DNA of 36,000 bases from Symbiodinium natans. Taxonomy: Eukaryota > Sar > Dinophyceae > Suessiales > Symbiodiniaceae. The position numbers and the translations under genes were made by a program. Location: the NCBI GenBank assembly GCA_905221605.1, contig CAJNDS010002779.1:658177-694176 (forward strand), read 5' to 3'. Under the pieces are notes generated by a model. It was given only the letters and a program-made list of their open reading frames with translations, did not search any database and was not told the origin of the DNA. Within the stretch, counting starts at the first letter, position 1. Every line of letters begins with the position of its first letter. Shown piece after piece: positions 17,487 through 25,698 of the stretch.

Positions 17487-17620
17487 AAACCCAAAGCCCC
17501 TAAGCCCCCAGACCCCTCAGCCCCAAACCCACGCCCTGCGATTCAAGTCCTAAACCCTCAACTCACAACCTCCCCAGCCTCGTAAACCCCCACAAGCCCC
17601 TAAGATCCAACCCCCTCCGA
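17487..17620 (-). repeat. Degenerate CCCTAAG/CCCCAAA tract
   Basis: C-rich decayed telomere-like units. The left edge contains the copia target duplicate. Runs up to the acceptor of the 17630 exon candidate. Confidence 0.7.
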
Positions 17621-17629
17621 CCGGAACAG

Positions 17630-17689
17630 GACATCAAGACCAACGTCTTCAGCGGCATGCGCGCCGAAGGCCTGAGCTGCCGCGAGGAG
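17630..17689 (+). CDS. Candidate coding exon, GC donor
   Basis: Acceptor GGAACAG and GC donor GAG|GCGCAAG enclose 20 codons in phase 0 (DIKTNVFSGMRAEGLSCREE). First island after the retrotransposon. Confidence 0.5.
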
Positions 17690-17704
17690 GCGCAAGAAGC
17701 AACG

Positions 17705-17802
17705 AAGCACCCCCAGATAGAAAAGCATCAACAAATCCCTATTTTGCCCTTAACGTTGCACTGTGTTTTTCTTTTTGGGGTGGTTCTTAAGCAATTGAAA
17801 AT
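17705..17802. mobile_element. TTGCTTAAGAACCCC-family copy
   Basis: AAATCCCTATTTTGCCCTTA and the right end TGGGGTGGTTCTTAAGCAAT match the 34627 element. The left end is degenerate. Confidence 0.4.
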
Positions 17803-18132
17803 CGTCCGAGTCGAGACCTCGAAAACCACGACTTGCCGTGCCCGTGCCCTGGGTAGATTCAGGCCGGGTGAGCAGCCTTCCCAGCATGCGAAGTTTCGGT
17901 CCTTCATTCAAAAAGCCCCCCAACGTGAACGACCAGCACGCGAAATCTCGGATCTCCATACAAGAACCTCCAAACTGAGCAAAACCGGAGGGCGGAGGAG
18001 GGGGGGGGGGGGGTTGCGGCGGCAAGGGAATTCAGGGTGGGGAAACATAGTTTGTTCTGGGCAACCTCTGACGCCCATGGGCCGGCGCGGCGGTGCATGT
18101 TCCTGCCATTCATTCTTTGTTCTTGTTTTTCT

Positions 18133-18240
18133 TGGTAGCCCAGTGGTACCCTTTACCCTTTTTTTGTTCAGGGTTTCCCAATATTTCCATAACCAACCCC
18201 CAAAAGGGTGCCCTTATCATAAATGGTTACTGGGCTACCA
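18133..18240. mobile_element. Inverted-repeat element, TGGTAGCCCAGT family
   Basis: 108 bp with perfect 12-bp ends TGGTAGCCCAGT and ACTGGGCTACCA. The interior has AACCAACCCCCAAAAGGG. Related pieces occur at 254-311 and 26723-26830. Confidence 0.65.
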
Positions 18241-18530
18241 TGTTTTGGTCTTTGTAGCTAATGAAGGGTCTTGACATTCACGGTATGTCCGAAGCTCGGG
18301 CCCCAAAGGCTTTCTACAACGGTTTTCAATGTAGCGCCATTTAGGATGTAGGGTTCTACAGTATAAATTCATCTCTCTATGTATAAACATAAGCATATAT
18401 ATATATATGTATGTATGTGTGTGTGCATATATCGGGAGGGTCCCATCCGATCTTAAAGCGAGGAATTTTCTCGTCCCCCCCGAGAGTTGGAGCCGGTAGG
18501 TCTCACCGAAAGCCCACAGCCCAAAGCCCC

Positions 18531-18608
18531 AGGGTTTAGGGTTTAGGGTTTAGGGTTTAGGGTCTAGGGTTTAGGGTTTAGGGTTTAGGGTTTCGGGTTT
18601 AGGGTTTA
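18531..18608 (+). repeat. TTTAGGG telomere-like array
   Basis: About ten units with TCTAGGG and TTTCGGG variants. Confidence 0.95.
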
Positions 18609-18620
18609 GGACCCCAAAAG

Positions 18621-18701
18621 CCGCGCCCTGCGAGGAGATGAAGCACCTCGTGCTCTTGGTGATGCGGCAAGATCATAAGCCGCTTCTCTTGCGTTTAAGG
18701 G
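18621..18701 (+). CDS. Candidate coding exon, unknown gene
   Basis: Acceptor CAAAAG; open frame CEEMKHLVLLVMRQDHKPLL to donor G|GTTTAGGG. Its last 27 bases fall within a 28-bp segment that is repeated after the small TTTAGGG array. Confidence 0.45.
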
Positions 18702-18761
18702 GTTTAGGGTTTAGGGTTTAGGGTTTAGGGTTTATAAGCCGCTTCTCTCGCGTTTAAGGGG
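18675..18761 (+). repeat. 28-bp direct repeat flanking a small TTTAGGG array
   Basis: Copies at 18675-18702 and 18734-18761 share ATAAGCCGCTTCTCT and GCGTTTAAGGGG with one mismatch. The bases between them are TTTAGGG units only. Confidence 0.85.
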
Positions 18762-18841
18762 TCTTGGGGAAGAATGCAGGCCCAATGGGGTGCAAGGGCA
18801 GTAGTCTGAGCCCAGATCTGGCGCCCTCCGAGAACTGAAAG

Positions 18842-18904
18842 CCCCCCGAGAAGCCCTACGCCAGGCTCGAAGACTGGATGACCCAGACGCTGGAGAATCG
18901 CCAG
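18842..18904 (+). CDS. Candidate coding exon, unknown gene
   Basis: Acceptor CTGAAAG and donor CAG|GTGCTG enclose 21 codons in phase 0, containing EKPYARLEDWMTQTLENRQ. Confidence 0.55.
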
Positions 18905-19351
18905 GTGCTGGGTTTCTACGGTTTCTTCCTCTTCCCCAATGCTCCCCCTCCTTCCACCTATTCCCCCCCCCCCCCCCTTTGCAACTAACTTTTTTGGGTG
19001 GTTTTGTGCGGGGTCTGGGGTGGCTTTTGGGGTGTCAGGGGTTTAGGGTTTTAGGAAGGTAGGGCCCGCTTGGGAATCCTCCGGTGGGGTTTTTACGTGC
19101 CGGGTGGATTCAAAGCTTGCAGGGGTTGAGTTCGGAGCCGCTTGATAATTTCAGTGTTTGGGGTTTAAGGAGTTTGTGGAAATCGTTTCTTTTGGCTGAA
19201 CCCGAGCCCAAAACACCCAGAGACAGGACTCTGTCGGCTCATCTAAACCATTCAACCTCAGCCCTTCGATTCAAGAGATGAGGGCCTCCCAATCTCCCAG
19301 GGGCCTTTCGACTTCGTCTCAACAAACCCCCAAAGTTAGACTCGCCTGCGG

Positions 19352-19430
19352 GGGTTTCCGAAAGCAGGACCTCATTGGGGTCCTTCTTCTAAGGGGATCC
19401 TACTCTTTGGGGTCTAGAAACCCCCGTATT
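19352..19430. mobile_element. GTTTCCGAAA-family copy
   Basis: The left arm GGGGGTTTCCGAAAGCAGGA partly pairs with the right arm TTGGGGTCTAGAAACCCCC. It shares CTCATTGGGGTCCTT with 28707-28721. Confidence 0.5.
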
Positions 19431-19474
19431 CTCGATACCCCCCAGAAACAGACATGAGCACGATCAGAAAGCAG

Positions 19475-19579
19475 GGGCCCTAAAGGTCAAGACGAGGCTG
19501 GAGCGCAAGCAGGGGTGGGGATGCACGACTCGGGGCGGGCGCCTGCACGAGCGCGCCGCCTCAATGAGACGCTCTATAG
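19475..19579 (+). CDS. Candidate coding exon, unknown gene
   Basis: GC-rich open island after AAGCAG. Two frames are open (LKVKTRLERKQGWGC or GQDEAGAQAGVGMHD). A GC donor is possible at 19580. It is followed by a CCCTAAG/CCCTAAA tract. Confidence 0.35.
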
Positions 19580-19582
19580 GCC

Positions 19583-19698
19583 TTATAAACCCTAAGCCCC
19601 AAGCCCTAAGCCCTAAACCATCCTAAACCCCAAACCATCCTAACCCTAAACCCCAGACCCCAAATCCTATACCATCCCAACCCCTAAACCCTAAACAC
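19583..19698 (-). repeat. Degenerate CCCTAAA/CCATCCTAAA tract
   Basis: Adjoins the left arm of the 19700-19879 element. Confidence 0.85.
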
Positions 19699-19699
19699 T

Positions 19700-19879
19700 A
19701 TGGTACTTCCTCACCAATTATAACTGCACTTCTAACCCCTTAAGTGCCCTAATATGGTTAGAAGTACAGTCTTAAGTACAGATATCAGCCTAAAACCCTA
19801 AACCCTAAACCACCCTAAACCCTAAACCCTAAACCCTAAACCCTTAGAAGTACAGTTATAATTGGCTCATAAGTACCAT
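19700..19879. mobile_element. Inverted-repeat element with telomere-like core
   Basis: Arms of 36 bp (19700-19735 and 19844-19879) start ATGGTACTT and end AAGTACCAT, and share AATTATAACTG in the middle. The interior holds a CCCTAAA array (about 19794-19843). The ends carry GT and AG in the right orientation for a self-contained intron. Non-autonomous; no transposase. Confidence 0.7.
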
Positions 19880-19947
19880 GAACCTCCGAGTGGGGCAGGA
19901 GCTGCTGAAGGCGAGGGGGTACAGCGTGGCGACTCTGAAGGCCAGGG
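19874..19947 (+). CDS. Candidate coding exon beside an inverted-repeat element
   Basis: Begins at CATAAG|TACCATG, six bases inside the right arm of the 19700-19879 inverted-repeat element. The frame TMNLRVGQELLKARGYSVAT ends at donor GG|GTGTAT. A TTTAGGG array follows. Confidence 0.45.
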
Positions 19948-19955
19948 GTGTATTC

Positions 19956-20030
19956 CGGGTTTAGGGTTTAGGGTTTGGGGTTTAGGGTTTAGGGTTTGGG
20001 GTTTAGGGTTTTAGGGTTTAGGGTTTAGGA
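19956..20030 (+). repeat. TTTAGGG telomere-like array
   Basis: Follows the donor of the 19874-19947 exon candidate. Confidence 0.95.
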
Positions 20031-20685
20031 TGGGCTTAGCTAGGGGTTTTGGGTTTCAAGGCTTTAATTTGGGGGGGAAGAGACTCGGCTAGGTACGAGC
20101 ATAAGAAACCCCAAGCCATGATTTCTTTCCTAGCCAAGTCGGGAACCTTCGGCACACATCCCAAGTTTCAACCCATCAACTTGCATCACGAAACCTTTGT
20201 TCCGTCCTTAACAGGGATTCCAACCACCCCTATTAAGACAAGGGGGAACATCCCAACCTAAAACAACACCCTAAGCCAAAGCTTCCCAAGAACCTGTTAC
20301 AACCACCTCAAATCCCCTGACGCACAAAGCCCCTAAACCCACAGCCCCTAAACCCCTAAACATTTAGCCCTAAGCCTACCCCAAACCCCCAAACCCTAAC
20401 ACCCTAAACCCTCGCTTCAGGACATACAGCCTACCCTTAGGCAGGCTGAGGAGTACCCCATGTCCTAGCATTTCGCGCCCTCAATACTAGGCGCTGCCTT
20501 CCTTGAATAGCGCCGCCCTCAGAAGTAATGTAGGGGTCGGAAAAGTGACTAATGGTATTCCCTTTAGGGTTTCTTTATAAATATACTACGATAACTCCCA
20601 AGACCCTAGTCTACTTATTAAGGCTCCTATATTAGGAGTTGGCCTGAGTGCAACTCTTTGAAGGTCGAAGCACCCTAAACTTCAG

Positions 20686-20752
20686 GACGACAAGAAGGCA
20701 GACAAGAAGAAGAAGGATGAGAAGGAGGCAGGGCCCCGGAAACCTGAATCTG
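20686..20752 (+). CDS. Candidate coding exon, Lys/Asp-rich
   Basis: Acceptor AAACTTCAG and donor G|GTTTAGGG, the donor being the first unit of a TTTAGGG array. Frame DDKKADKKKKDEKEAGPRKP. A Lys-rich, probably disordered segment. Confidence 0.55.
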
Positions 20753-20829
20753 GTTTAGGGTTCAGGGTTCAGGGTTCAGGGTTCAGGGTTTAGGGTTTAG
20801 GGTTTAGGGTTTAGGGTTTAGGGTTCGGG
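20753..20829 (+). repeat. TTTAGGG telomere-like array
   Basis: Begins at the donor of the Lys-rich exon candidate. TTCAGGG variants come first. Confidence 0.95.
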
Positions 20830-21023
20830 TCATTTCTCTGCATAAATCCTGGCCCCTTCTTGGGGGAGTCCCTGTTCTCCTGCCAACCTCAGGTTGAGGT
20901 ATAGGTACACTTCTGGGCTACTCAGTAGTATAGAGTGTAAGGGTTATAGGGTTTAGGGACCCGAGTTCAGAGTGGTTCCGCGGTTTTTCCAGAGATTAGG
21001 GCCCAGGGCCCTCAAGTCTTCAG

Positions 21024-21059
21024 AATCATGTCGGGGCTGATCCACCACTGGGTAGCAGG
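21024..21059 (+). CDS. Short candidate exon, unknown gene
   Basis: Acceptor GTCTTCAG; open frame IMSGLIHHWVA; donor G|GTTTCGGG before a TTTAGGG array. Short. Confidence 0.33.
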
Positions 21060-21313
21060 GTTTCGGGTTTAGGGTTTTGGGTTTAGGGTTTAGGGTGAAA
21101 TTTGAAGCTATGGGGCTGTAGTTTCCCTTATTGAAGTAGCCAGCCCCGTCACTAAACTGCCAAGTCTGAAAACCGTGCCTGTCTTGACCTTAGACAATAC
21201 AGTTGCAGATTCCTTGGTGTGCTTGGGGGTTAGGGGACTTAGGGTTCAGGGTTTAGGGTTTAGGGTTTAAAGGGGCGCAGGGCTGAGGGCGGCCATGGCT
21301 TGGGGGACCTGAG

Positions 21314-21406
21314 CCCGAGGACAAGAAGGAGGAGAAGAAGGAGGTCACCCTGAAGCTACCCAAGCCAAAGGACGACGCGCGCGCCAAGTGGCGCCTGAGC
21401 TGCCAG
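21314..21406 (+). CDS. Candidate coding exon, joins 21755 in phase
   Basis: 31 codons in phase 0 to CAG|GTGCTG. Contains PEDKKEEKKEVTLKLPKPK and then DDARAKWRLSCQ. A Lys/Glu-rich start passes into a more ordered end. The next phase-0 island begins at 21755. Confidence 0.55.
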
Positions 21407-21415
21407 GTGCTGTCT

Positions 21416-21462
21416 TAGGGTTTAGGGTTTAGGGTGTAGGGTTTAGGGTTTAGGGTCTTAGG
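21416..21462 (+). repeat. TTTAGGG telomere-like array
   Basis: Nine bases after the donor at 21407. Shorter TTTAGGG runs also lie at 21061-21096 and 21237-21270. Confidence 0.93.
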
Positions 21463-21491
21463 TTTGCCGGGATAGTGATTTATTTTTTCAG

Positions 21492-21733
21492 GAGCTGCAA
21501 GACATTTTGATAAAGAAAAGTCCACGCTCTTTGCTGCATATCCATATTGTGGCGGCTTAGGGTGGGGGTCGGACGAACATCTGAGGATCACCCACTGCAA
21601 TCGGAATGTGCTGAAAGACTCGATGGTCAGCACGGCTTCTTTGGAGGAACTGGGGGGGCACATGGGCAAAGGCTCTGAAAAAGCACATGGCGACATGTAC
21701 GAGAGCGTTGGTGTCGGCAACATGAGACCCTAA
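21492..21733 (+). CDS. Candidate exon or intron ORF, 79 codons to a stop
   Basis: Acceptor TATTTTTTCAG, then an open frame from 21494 to TAA 21731-21733 with globular composition: KEKSTLFAAYPYCGGLGWG, NRNVLKDSMVSTASLEELGG, AHGDMYESVGVGNM. It sits between two islands that would join in phase 0 without it, so it may be an alternative last exon or belong to another transcript. The family is not recognised. Confidence 0.4.
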
Positions 21734-21754
21734 TCCCGTGCCTGATGTCCTCAG

Positions 21755-21844
21755 GAGGAGACCATCAAGACCTTTGCGATGCGGCCTGCCTTGGAGTGGG
21801 CAATGCTGAAGCTACACGGCGACGAAACGTCGCTGGCAACTTGA
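21755..21844 (+). CDS. Candidate coding exon, possible C-terminus
   Basis: Acceptor GTCCTCAG. The frame EETIKTFAMRPALEWAMLKL goes on to HGDETSLAT and TGA at 21842-21844. It either ends the gene here or uses a non-GT donor just before the stop. Confidence 0.5.
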   Translation, partial: EETIKTFAMRPALEWAMLKLHGDETSLAT

Positions 21845-21899
21845 CTCGATGTATGCCTGGGCAGCAGCTCCCTTGCTGTCACCCATGCCTTGTTGCCCG

Positions 21900-21999
21900 G
21901 CGGGTAGGCCTTGAAGGGATGTTCTACATTTTCCCTTAATGGGGTTAAGAGCATCATACTCAGGAATATTATTTCAGAGGGTTTTAGGGGTCATGCTAG
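21900..21999. mobile_element. GTAGGCC-family copy
   Basis: Starts GCGGGTAGGCCTTGAAGGG, contains ATCATACTCAGGAAT as at 31110-31130, and ends GTCATGCTAG. A CCCTAAA array adjoins the right end, as for the 25313 copy. Confidence 0.55.
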
Positions 22000-22073
22000 C
22001 CCTAAACCTAAACCCTAAACCCTAAACCCTAAACCCTAGACCCTAGACCCTAAACCCTAAACCCTAAACCCTA
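22000..22073 (-). repeat. CCCTAAA telomere-like array
   Basis: Adjoins the right end of the 21900 inverted-repeat element. Confidence 0.95.
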
Positions 22074-22114
22074 ACTGCCGGGTTTGACTAAACAGTCGCT
22101 ATCTCTGCTTTCAG

Positions 22115-22213
22115 AGTTCGGGATTCTGGGTCCAGCTCCCGTCTGCGCACCTCCTGGCGTAGTTCTACAGCCGAAGCTTGGGATGTTACCCCAGATACCA
22201 ACAGCAACAGGGG
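22115..22213 (+). CDS. Candidate coding exon, unknown gene
   Basis: Acceptor CTGCTTTCAG; donor GG|GTTTAGGG at the start of a TTTAGGG array. Open frame of 32 codons with RDSGSSSRLRTSWRSSTAEA. Confidence 0.43.
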
Positions 22214-22277
22214 GTTTAGGGTATAGGGTTTAGGGTTTAGGGTTTAGGGTTTAGGGTTTAGGGTTTAGGGTTTAGGG
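22214..22277 (+). repeat. TTTAGGG telomere-like array
   Basis: Starts at the donor of the 22115-22213 exon candidate. Confidence 0.95.
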
Positions 22278-22459
22278 ATAAAACAGTACCCCCTACCATA
22301 AACCCCATTATACTGGGAACGGGAGTAGGCCCTTCTTTCCTTTCTTTAGGGTTGGGGTTCCCTTACAATCCCGATCAAAACAAAAAGCGTACCCCTTTTT
22401 ATTCCTAGGAGACTCCCGGGTCTAGTATACTCATCCCGAGCAGAAGATCCCGGCTACAG

Positions 22460-22527
22460 GATGAAATGTTCGTGCTGCTCTACCGGCTCTACACAGGCCG
22501 GGGTGTGGCGCAGACGCGAAGCCGCAG
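22460..22527 (+). CDS. Candidate coding exon, unknown gene
   Basis: Acceptor GGCTACAG and donor CAG|GTTTTT. Frame DEMFVLLYRLYTGRGVAQTR, protein-like and in phase 0. Confidence 0.55.
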
Positions 22528-22913
22528 GTTTTTAGGGCGTGTGCACGAGTGTGGGGTTCGTGGTGAGTCGAGTAGCCTTTCAAATCTTACAACTCTTCAA
22601 CTCAGACTCATATGCGTGCAAAAGCCCTCGTCCCCAACAACTAGGTGGGTCGAGGCCTAAGTTGTGTGTAGTGCAGGGTCCAGTACCGGCAAAGAGAGAC
22701 GAGATTGAGCAGCAAAACTCTGAATTTTGCTTGGAAGATTTGGTATCTACATATATATATATAGATATAGAAATACATGAAAAATTAAATAAATAAATCA
22801 AGAAAATAAGCTGCAGTGCAGCAAGCCTTGAACTCAAGCACGATGACTCGCTTGATCGCGAGTCATTGGGCACAGGGGGCTCCCCTCCTCAGGTTCGAGG
22901 GCCCCGCCCGAAG

Positions 22914-22972
22914 TAGGGTTTAGGGTTTAGGGTTTTAGGGTTTTAGGGTTTAGGGTTTAGGGTTTAGGGTTT
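22914..22972 (+). repeat. TTTAGGG telomere-like array
   Basis: Includes TTTTAGGG variants. Confidence 0.95.
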
Positions 22973-22987
22973 TCCACAAACCGAAAG

Positions 22988-23106
22988 GGGCTGGCCATCG
23001 AGGGGGGAAGGGTCCGAACGACACCTACCAGTACCACGAAGCCGACCAAGTGGAGGTTGCCGAGCGGAAATTTGGGAGTAGATTCTTGTACACCGGACCC
23101 GCGGAA
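22988..23106 (+). CDS. Candidate coding exon, or last exon to 23115
   Basis: Follows CCGAAAG after a TTTAGGG array. 39 codons with GPNDTYQYHEADQVEVAERK then FGSRFLYTGPAE. Either a GT donor at 23107 or, read on, TGA at 23113-23115 ends the protein. Confidence 0.5.
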
Positions 23107-23126
23107 GTGAAGTGACCTGAGGTGTC

Positions 23127-23292
23127 CCTAAGCCCTAAACCCTAAACCCCAAGCCCCAAACCACGAACCCCGCACCCCAACCCCTGAACCCCAACTTCGA
23201 TCTTTCTCAGTGGCCCTAAACCCTAAACACTGAACCCTAAACCCTAAACCCTGAACCCTAAACCCTAAACCCTAAACCCTGAACCCTGAACC
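23127..23292 (-). repeat. CCCTAAA/CCCTGAA telomere-like array
   Basis: Degenerate on the left. Ends before the acceptor at 23304. Confidence 0.9.
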
Positions 23293-23304
23293 CCCACTTT
23301 GCAG

Positions 23305-23349
23305 GCTATACCAGGTTGAAGCTCGGCCCGGCGGGCACGCCGGAGGCTG
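23305..23349 (+). CDS. Short candidate exon, unknown gene
   Basis: Acceptor CACTTTGCAG after a CCCTGAA/CCCTAAA array. Frame YTRLKLGPAGTPEA to a GC donor. Confidence 0.4.
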
Positions 23350-23451
23350 GCCCAATGAACCCCGAACCCTCGAGATCGAAAGTATCAGGGGCTTAGGGGT
23401 TGGGGTTGAGGGTTTAGGATTAAAGGGGCTTAGGGGTTTAGGGTGCTCTGC

Positions 23452-23635
23452 TGCTACTCCACTACTCCTACTGCTGCTGCTGCTACTTCGCTACTACTGC
23501 TACTGCTGCTGCTGCTGCTGCTGCTACTGCTACTGCTACTACTACTACTACTACTACTACAACTACAACTACAACTACAACTACAACTACAACTGCAACT
23601 GCAACTGCAACTGCAACTACAACTACAACTACACA
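23452..23635 (+). repeat. Compound CTG/CTA and CTACAA/CTGCAA microsatellite
   Basis: Trinucleotide part 23458-23560, then hexanucleotide part to 23632. It yields poly-Leu/Gln or poly-Ser/Cys frames that I do not take as genes. Confidence 0.95.
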
Positions 23636-23794
23636 CAATCGTCTTTCTCCGTAGCGTCTTCCCGTCCGAAACTTCGAAGCCTGGTATCTCGAAAACCTGT
23701 AAACCCCATAAGGCATGTGGGTTTAGGGTTTCGGTTTAAGGGTTTAGGTCTTAGGAACCCTAAACTCTTAAGCCTTGGATGTCATCTTTTCCAG

Positions 23795-23905
23795 GCGGAT
23801 TCGCGGCGCTTTGCCCACACCTTCGCGACCTTGGTCGCCTACATGCAGTCTCTCGCCCATGTTAGAGCTACTGACGCTTCCAAAATGGAACACCCTAAGC
23901 CTTAA
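23795..23905 (+). CDS. Candidate coding exon, unknown gene
   Basis: Acceptor CTTTTCCAG; frame ADSRRFAHTFATLVAYMQSL, open to TAA 23903-23905. The real donor may lie earlier. Confidence 0.48.
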   Translation, partial: ADSRRFAHTFATLVAYMQSLAHVRATDASKMEHPKP

Positions 23906-24029
23906 ACCTGCACGCTGACTGGCTTCTTGGCAAAGCAGAAGCCATGCATCCTTAACTTAGAGATGAGTTAAATACTTGAGAAGCAGAGGCATGCAACACT
24001 GCTAACGTGCTTGTTAGAGTCGTGTGTCT

Positions 24030-24182
24030 CTGTGTGTGTGTGTGTGTGTGTGCAAGAAGAGACAGCGAGAGCGAGAGTGAGGGAGGGAGGGAGGGAGGGG
24101 GGGTGGAGAGGATCCCGCGATGGGTAGACGAACAAGAAATGAGACAGAGAGCCAGAGAGAGAGAGAGAGAGACAGAGACAGA
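24030..24182 (+). repeat. Microsatellites (TG)n and (GA)n
   Basis: A TG run at 24031-24050, a GGGA run near 24080-24098 and a GA-rich run at 24144-24182. Confidence 0.93.
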
Positions 24183-24368
24183 AATACAGACAGCAGGAAA
24201 AAGCACGTCTCGGGAGCTTCTCACTTTGCGCAAAAGAGCGACCCAGTTCGAACGCAGCATATAATCGCGAAAGAAAGCACAGAGTTTGAAGGCGTCGTAT
24301 CGGGCTGCGCAGCTTGGTTTTTTCAGGGGCACGCCACCAGAGCAATGCAGCGTCCGACCTGTCGCATG

Positions 24369-24619
24369 AAACCCTAAACCCTAAACCCTAAACCATAAAC
24401 CCTAAACCCTAAACCCTAAACCGGGTTTAAGGTATGAACCCAAAACACTAGACCCTCGACTTAGGATGTTCCCCCTTGTACTAACAGTGCTTACTCGGGA
24501 TTCTAGCACCCACTGCTATACTCCCTATTAAGGGCTACGAGCATAAGGGTGAACATCCCTAAACCCTAAACCCGAAACCCTAAACCCTAAACCAGAAACC
24601 CTAAACCCTAAACCCTGAA
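24369..24619 (-). repeat. Two CCCTAAA arrays around an inverted-repeat element
   Basis: Arrays at 24369-24422 and 24558-24619 flank the 24465-24557 element. The second ends at the acceptor of the 24623 exon candidate. Confidence 0.93.
24465..24557. mobile_element. GATGTTCCCCC-family copy
   Basis: Left arm GGATGTTCCCCCTTGTACTA, right arm GCATAAGGGTGAACATCCC. The middle is diverged from 33937. CCCTAAA arrays lie near both ends. Confidence 0.5.
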
Positions 24620-24622
24620 CAG

Positions 24623-24674
24623 GTCTGAGACAATGGAGCATGGCTTCCTGGCAGCTCGGCGGCACCTTTGCTAG
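24623..24674 (+). CDS. Candidate coding exon, unknown gene
   Basis: Acceptor CTGAACAG after a CCCTAAA array; donor AG|GTGGCT before a TTTAGGG array. Frame LRQWSMASWQLGGTFA is the only one without a stop. Confidence 0.43.
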
Positions 24675-24683
24675 GTGGCTCAC

Positions 24684-24775
24684 TTAGGGTTTAGGGTTTA
24701 GGGTTTAGGGTTTAGGGTTTAGGGTTTAGGGTTTAGGGTTTAGGGTTTAGGGTTTAGGGTTTAGGGTTTAGGGTC
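24684..24775 (+). repeat. TTTAGGG telomere-like array
   Basis: About 13 near-perfect units. Starts nine bases after the donor at 24675. Confidence 0.97.
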
Positions 24776-24988
24776 TCACTTGTTGGGCCCGGCTTCTTGG
24801 GGGGTGCACCTTGAACCCAAAGCTCTCAAAAGCCCCAAAGCCCTGAGCCCTTGAAAGGCCGCCAGGCCTCCCTAGAAAAATGTGAAAGCCCTGCAAAAAC
24901 TCTAAACTCCTAAACCCCCTAAACCCCCTAAAACTCCCCTAAAGAAGACCCTTCGCCCCCCCCCCCCCCCGCCCCAATTTGTTTGAAG

Positions 24989-25054
24989 GCCTCCTTCCTC
25001 AACGTCTTCGCGCACAACTTCGACGAGCTCTGGACCCCTGAAGGCCTGTTGAGC
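24989..25054 (+). CDS. Candidate coding exon, unknown gene
   Basis: Acceptor TTTGAAG and donor AGC|GTTTCGGGG enclose exactly 22 codons in phase 0, starting ASFLNVFAHNFDELWTPEGL. Very protein-like. The family is not recognised. Confidence 0.6.
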
Positions 25055-25312
25055 GTTTCGGGGTTTAGGGTTTAGGGGTTCAGGGTTTAGGGTTTAGGGG
25101 TTGAATGATGGGTTAGGGGGTAAGGCTTCAAGGGTTTTTCAAGGCTTTAGGAGATGGTCTCAGTCAGGGATTAACAACCACCCAGAGCCCTAAACCCGAT
25201 CCGGGCTCTACGCTAGTCTACTACGGCGAAAGCCAGTTTATAACGCCTAATCTCAAACCAACATACGCAATTCAAGCAATATCTCTGAACCCCTACGCCC
25301 GTAAAACACCAA

Positions 25313-25401
25313 CTAGGTACGCCAATGGGGACATTTTGTGTTTCCCTTCTTGGGTATGAGAGGACCCTATGTAAGGATCTTCTTAGAGGGTTCCATCCTA
25401 G
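25313..25401. mobile_element. GTAGGCC-family copy
   Basis: Starts CTAGGTACGCC and ends CCATCCTAG, with GGGACATTTTGTGTTTCCC inside. Diverged from 31067-31165. A CCCTAAA array adjoins the right end. Confidence 0.55.
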
Positions 25402-25614
25402 CCCTAAACCCTAAACTAAGCCCTAAACCCTAAACCGTGAACCCTAAACCCTAAACCCTAAACCCTAAACCCTAAACCCTAAACCCTAAACCCTAAACCC
25501 TAAACCCTAAACCCTAAACCCTAAACCCTAAACCCTAAACCCTAAACCCTAAACCCTAAACCCTAAACCCTAAACCCCCTAAACCCTAAACCCTAAACCT
25601 AAACCTAAACCCTA
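25402..25614 (-). repeat. CCCTAAA telomere-like array
   Basis: About 25 near-perfect units in the centre, running from the 25313 inverted-repeat element to the acceptor at 25620. Confidence 0.97.
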
Positions 25615-25620
25615 CCGAAG

Positions 25621-25698
25621 CCCGCAGGCCCGCCGCCGACCTCACCAAGCCTCCGGGAGCCGAGACGGGCGCTGGACGAGGGCATTCTCGGATGATGG
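25621..25698 (+). CDS. Candidate exon between two long arrays of opposite orientation
   Basis: Acceptor CCGAAG ends a 215-bp CCCTAAA array; donor G|GTTTAG starts a TTTAGGG array of about 440 bp. GC-rich, and more than one frame is open (one reads RRPAADLTKPPGAETGAGRG). Confidence 0.38.

Larger units (their letters stand above)
8595..17490 (+). mobile_element. Complete Ty1/copia-type LTR retrotransposon with target duplication
   Basis: The element proper is 8600-17485 (8886 bp). It is bounded by direct 216-bp LTRs that start TG and end CA, and flanked by the 5-bp direct repeat TAAAC (8595-8599 and 17486-17490), the usual copia target-duplication size. A tRNA primer site follows the 5' LTR and a short G-rich tract precedes the 3' LTR. 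One uninterrupted gag-pol frame lies between. The order protease, integrase, RT, RNase H places it in copia rather than gypsy. The LTRs differ at one position that I could find (8806 G versus 17476 A), so insertion is recent. The target TAAAC matches part of the local CCCTAAAC repeat. Confidence 0.95.

Noticed and set aside
23443-23739. 98-codon poly-Leu/Gln frame
   Set aside because: Produced by a compound trinucleotide and hexanucleotide microsatellite.
24007-24377. Arg/Glu-rich frames
   Set aside because: Translation of GA and TG microsatellites.
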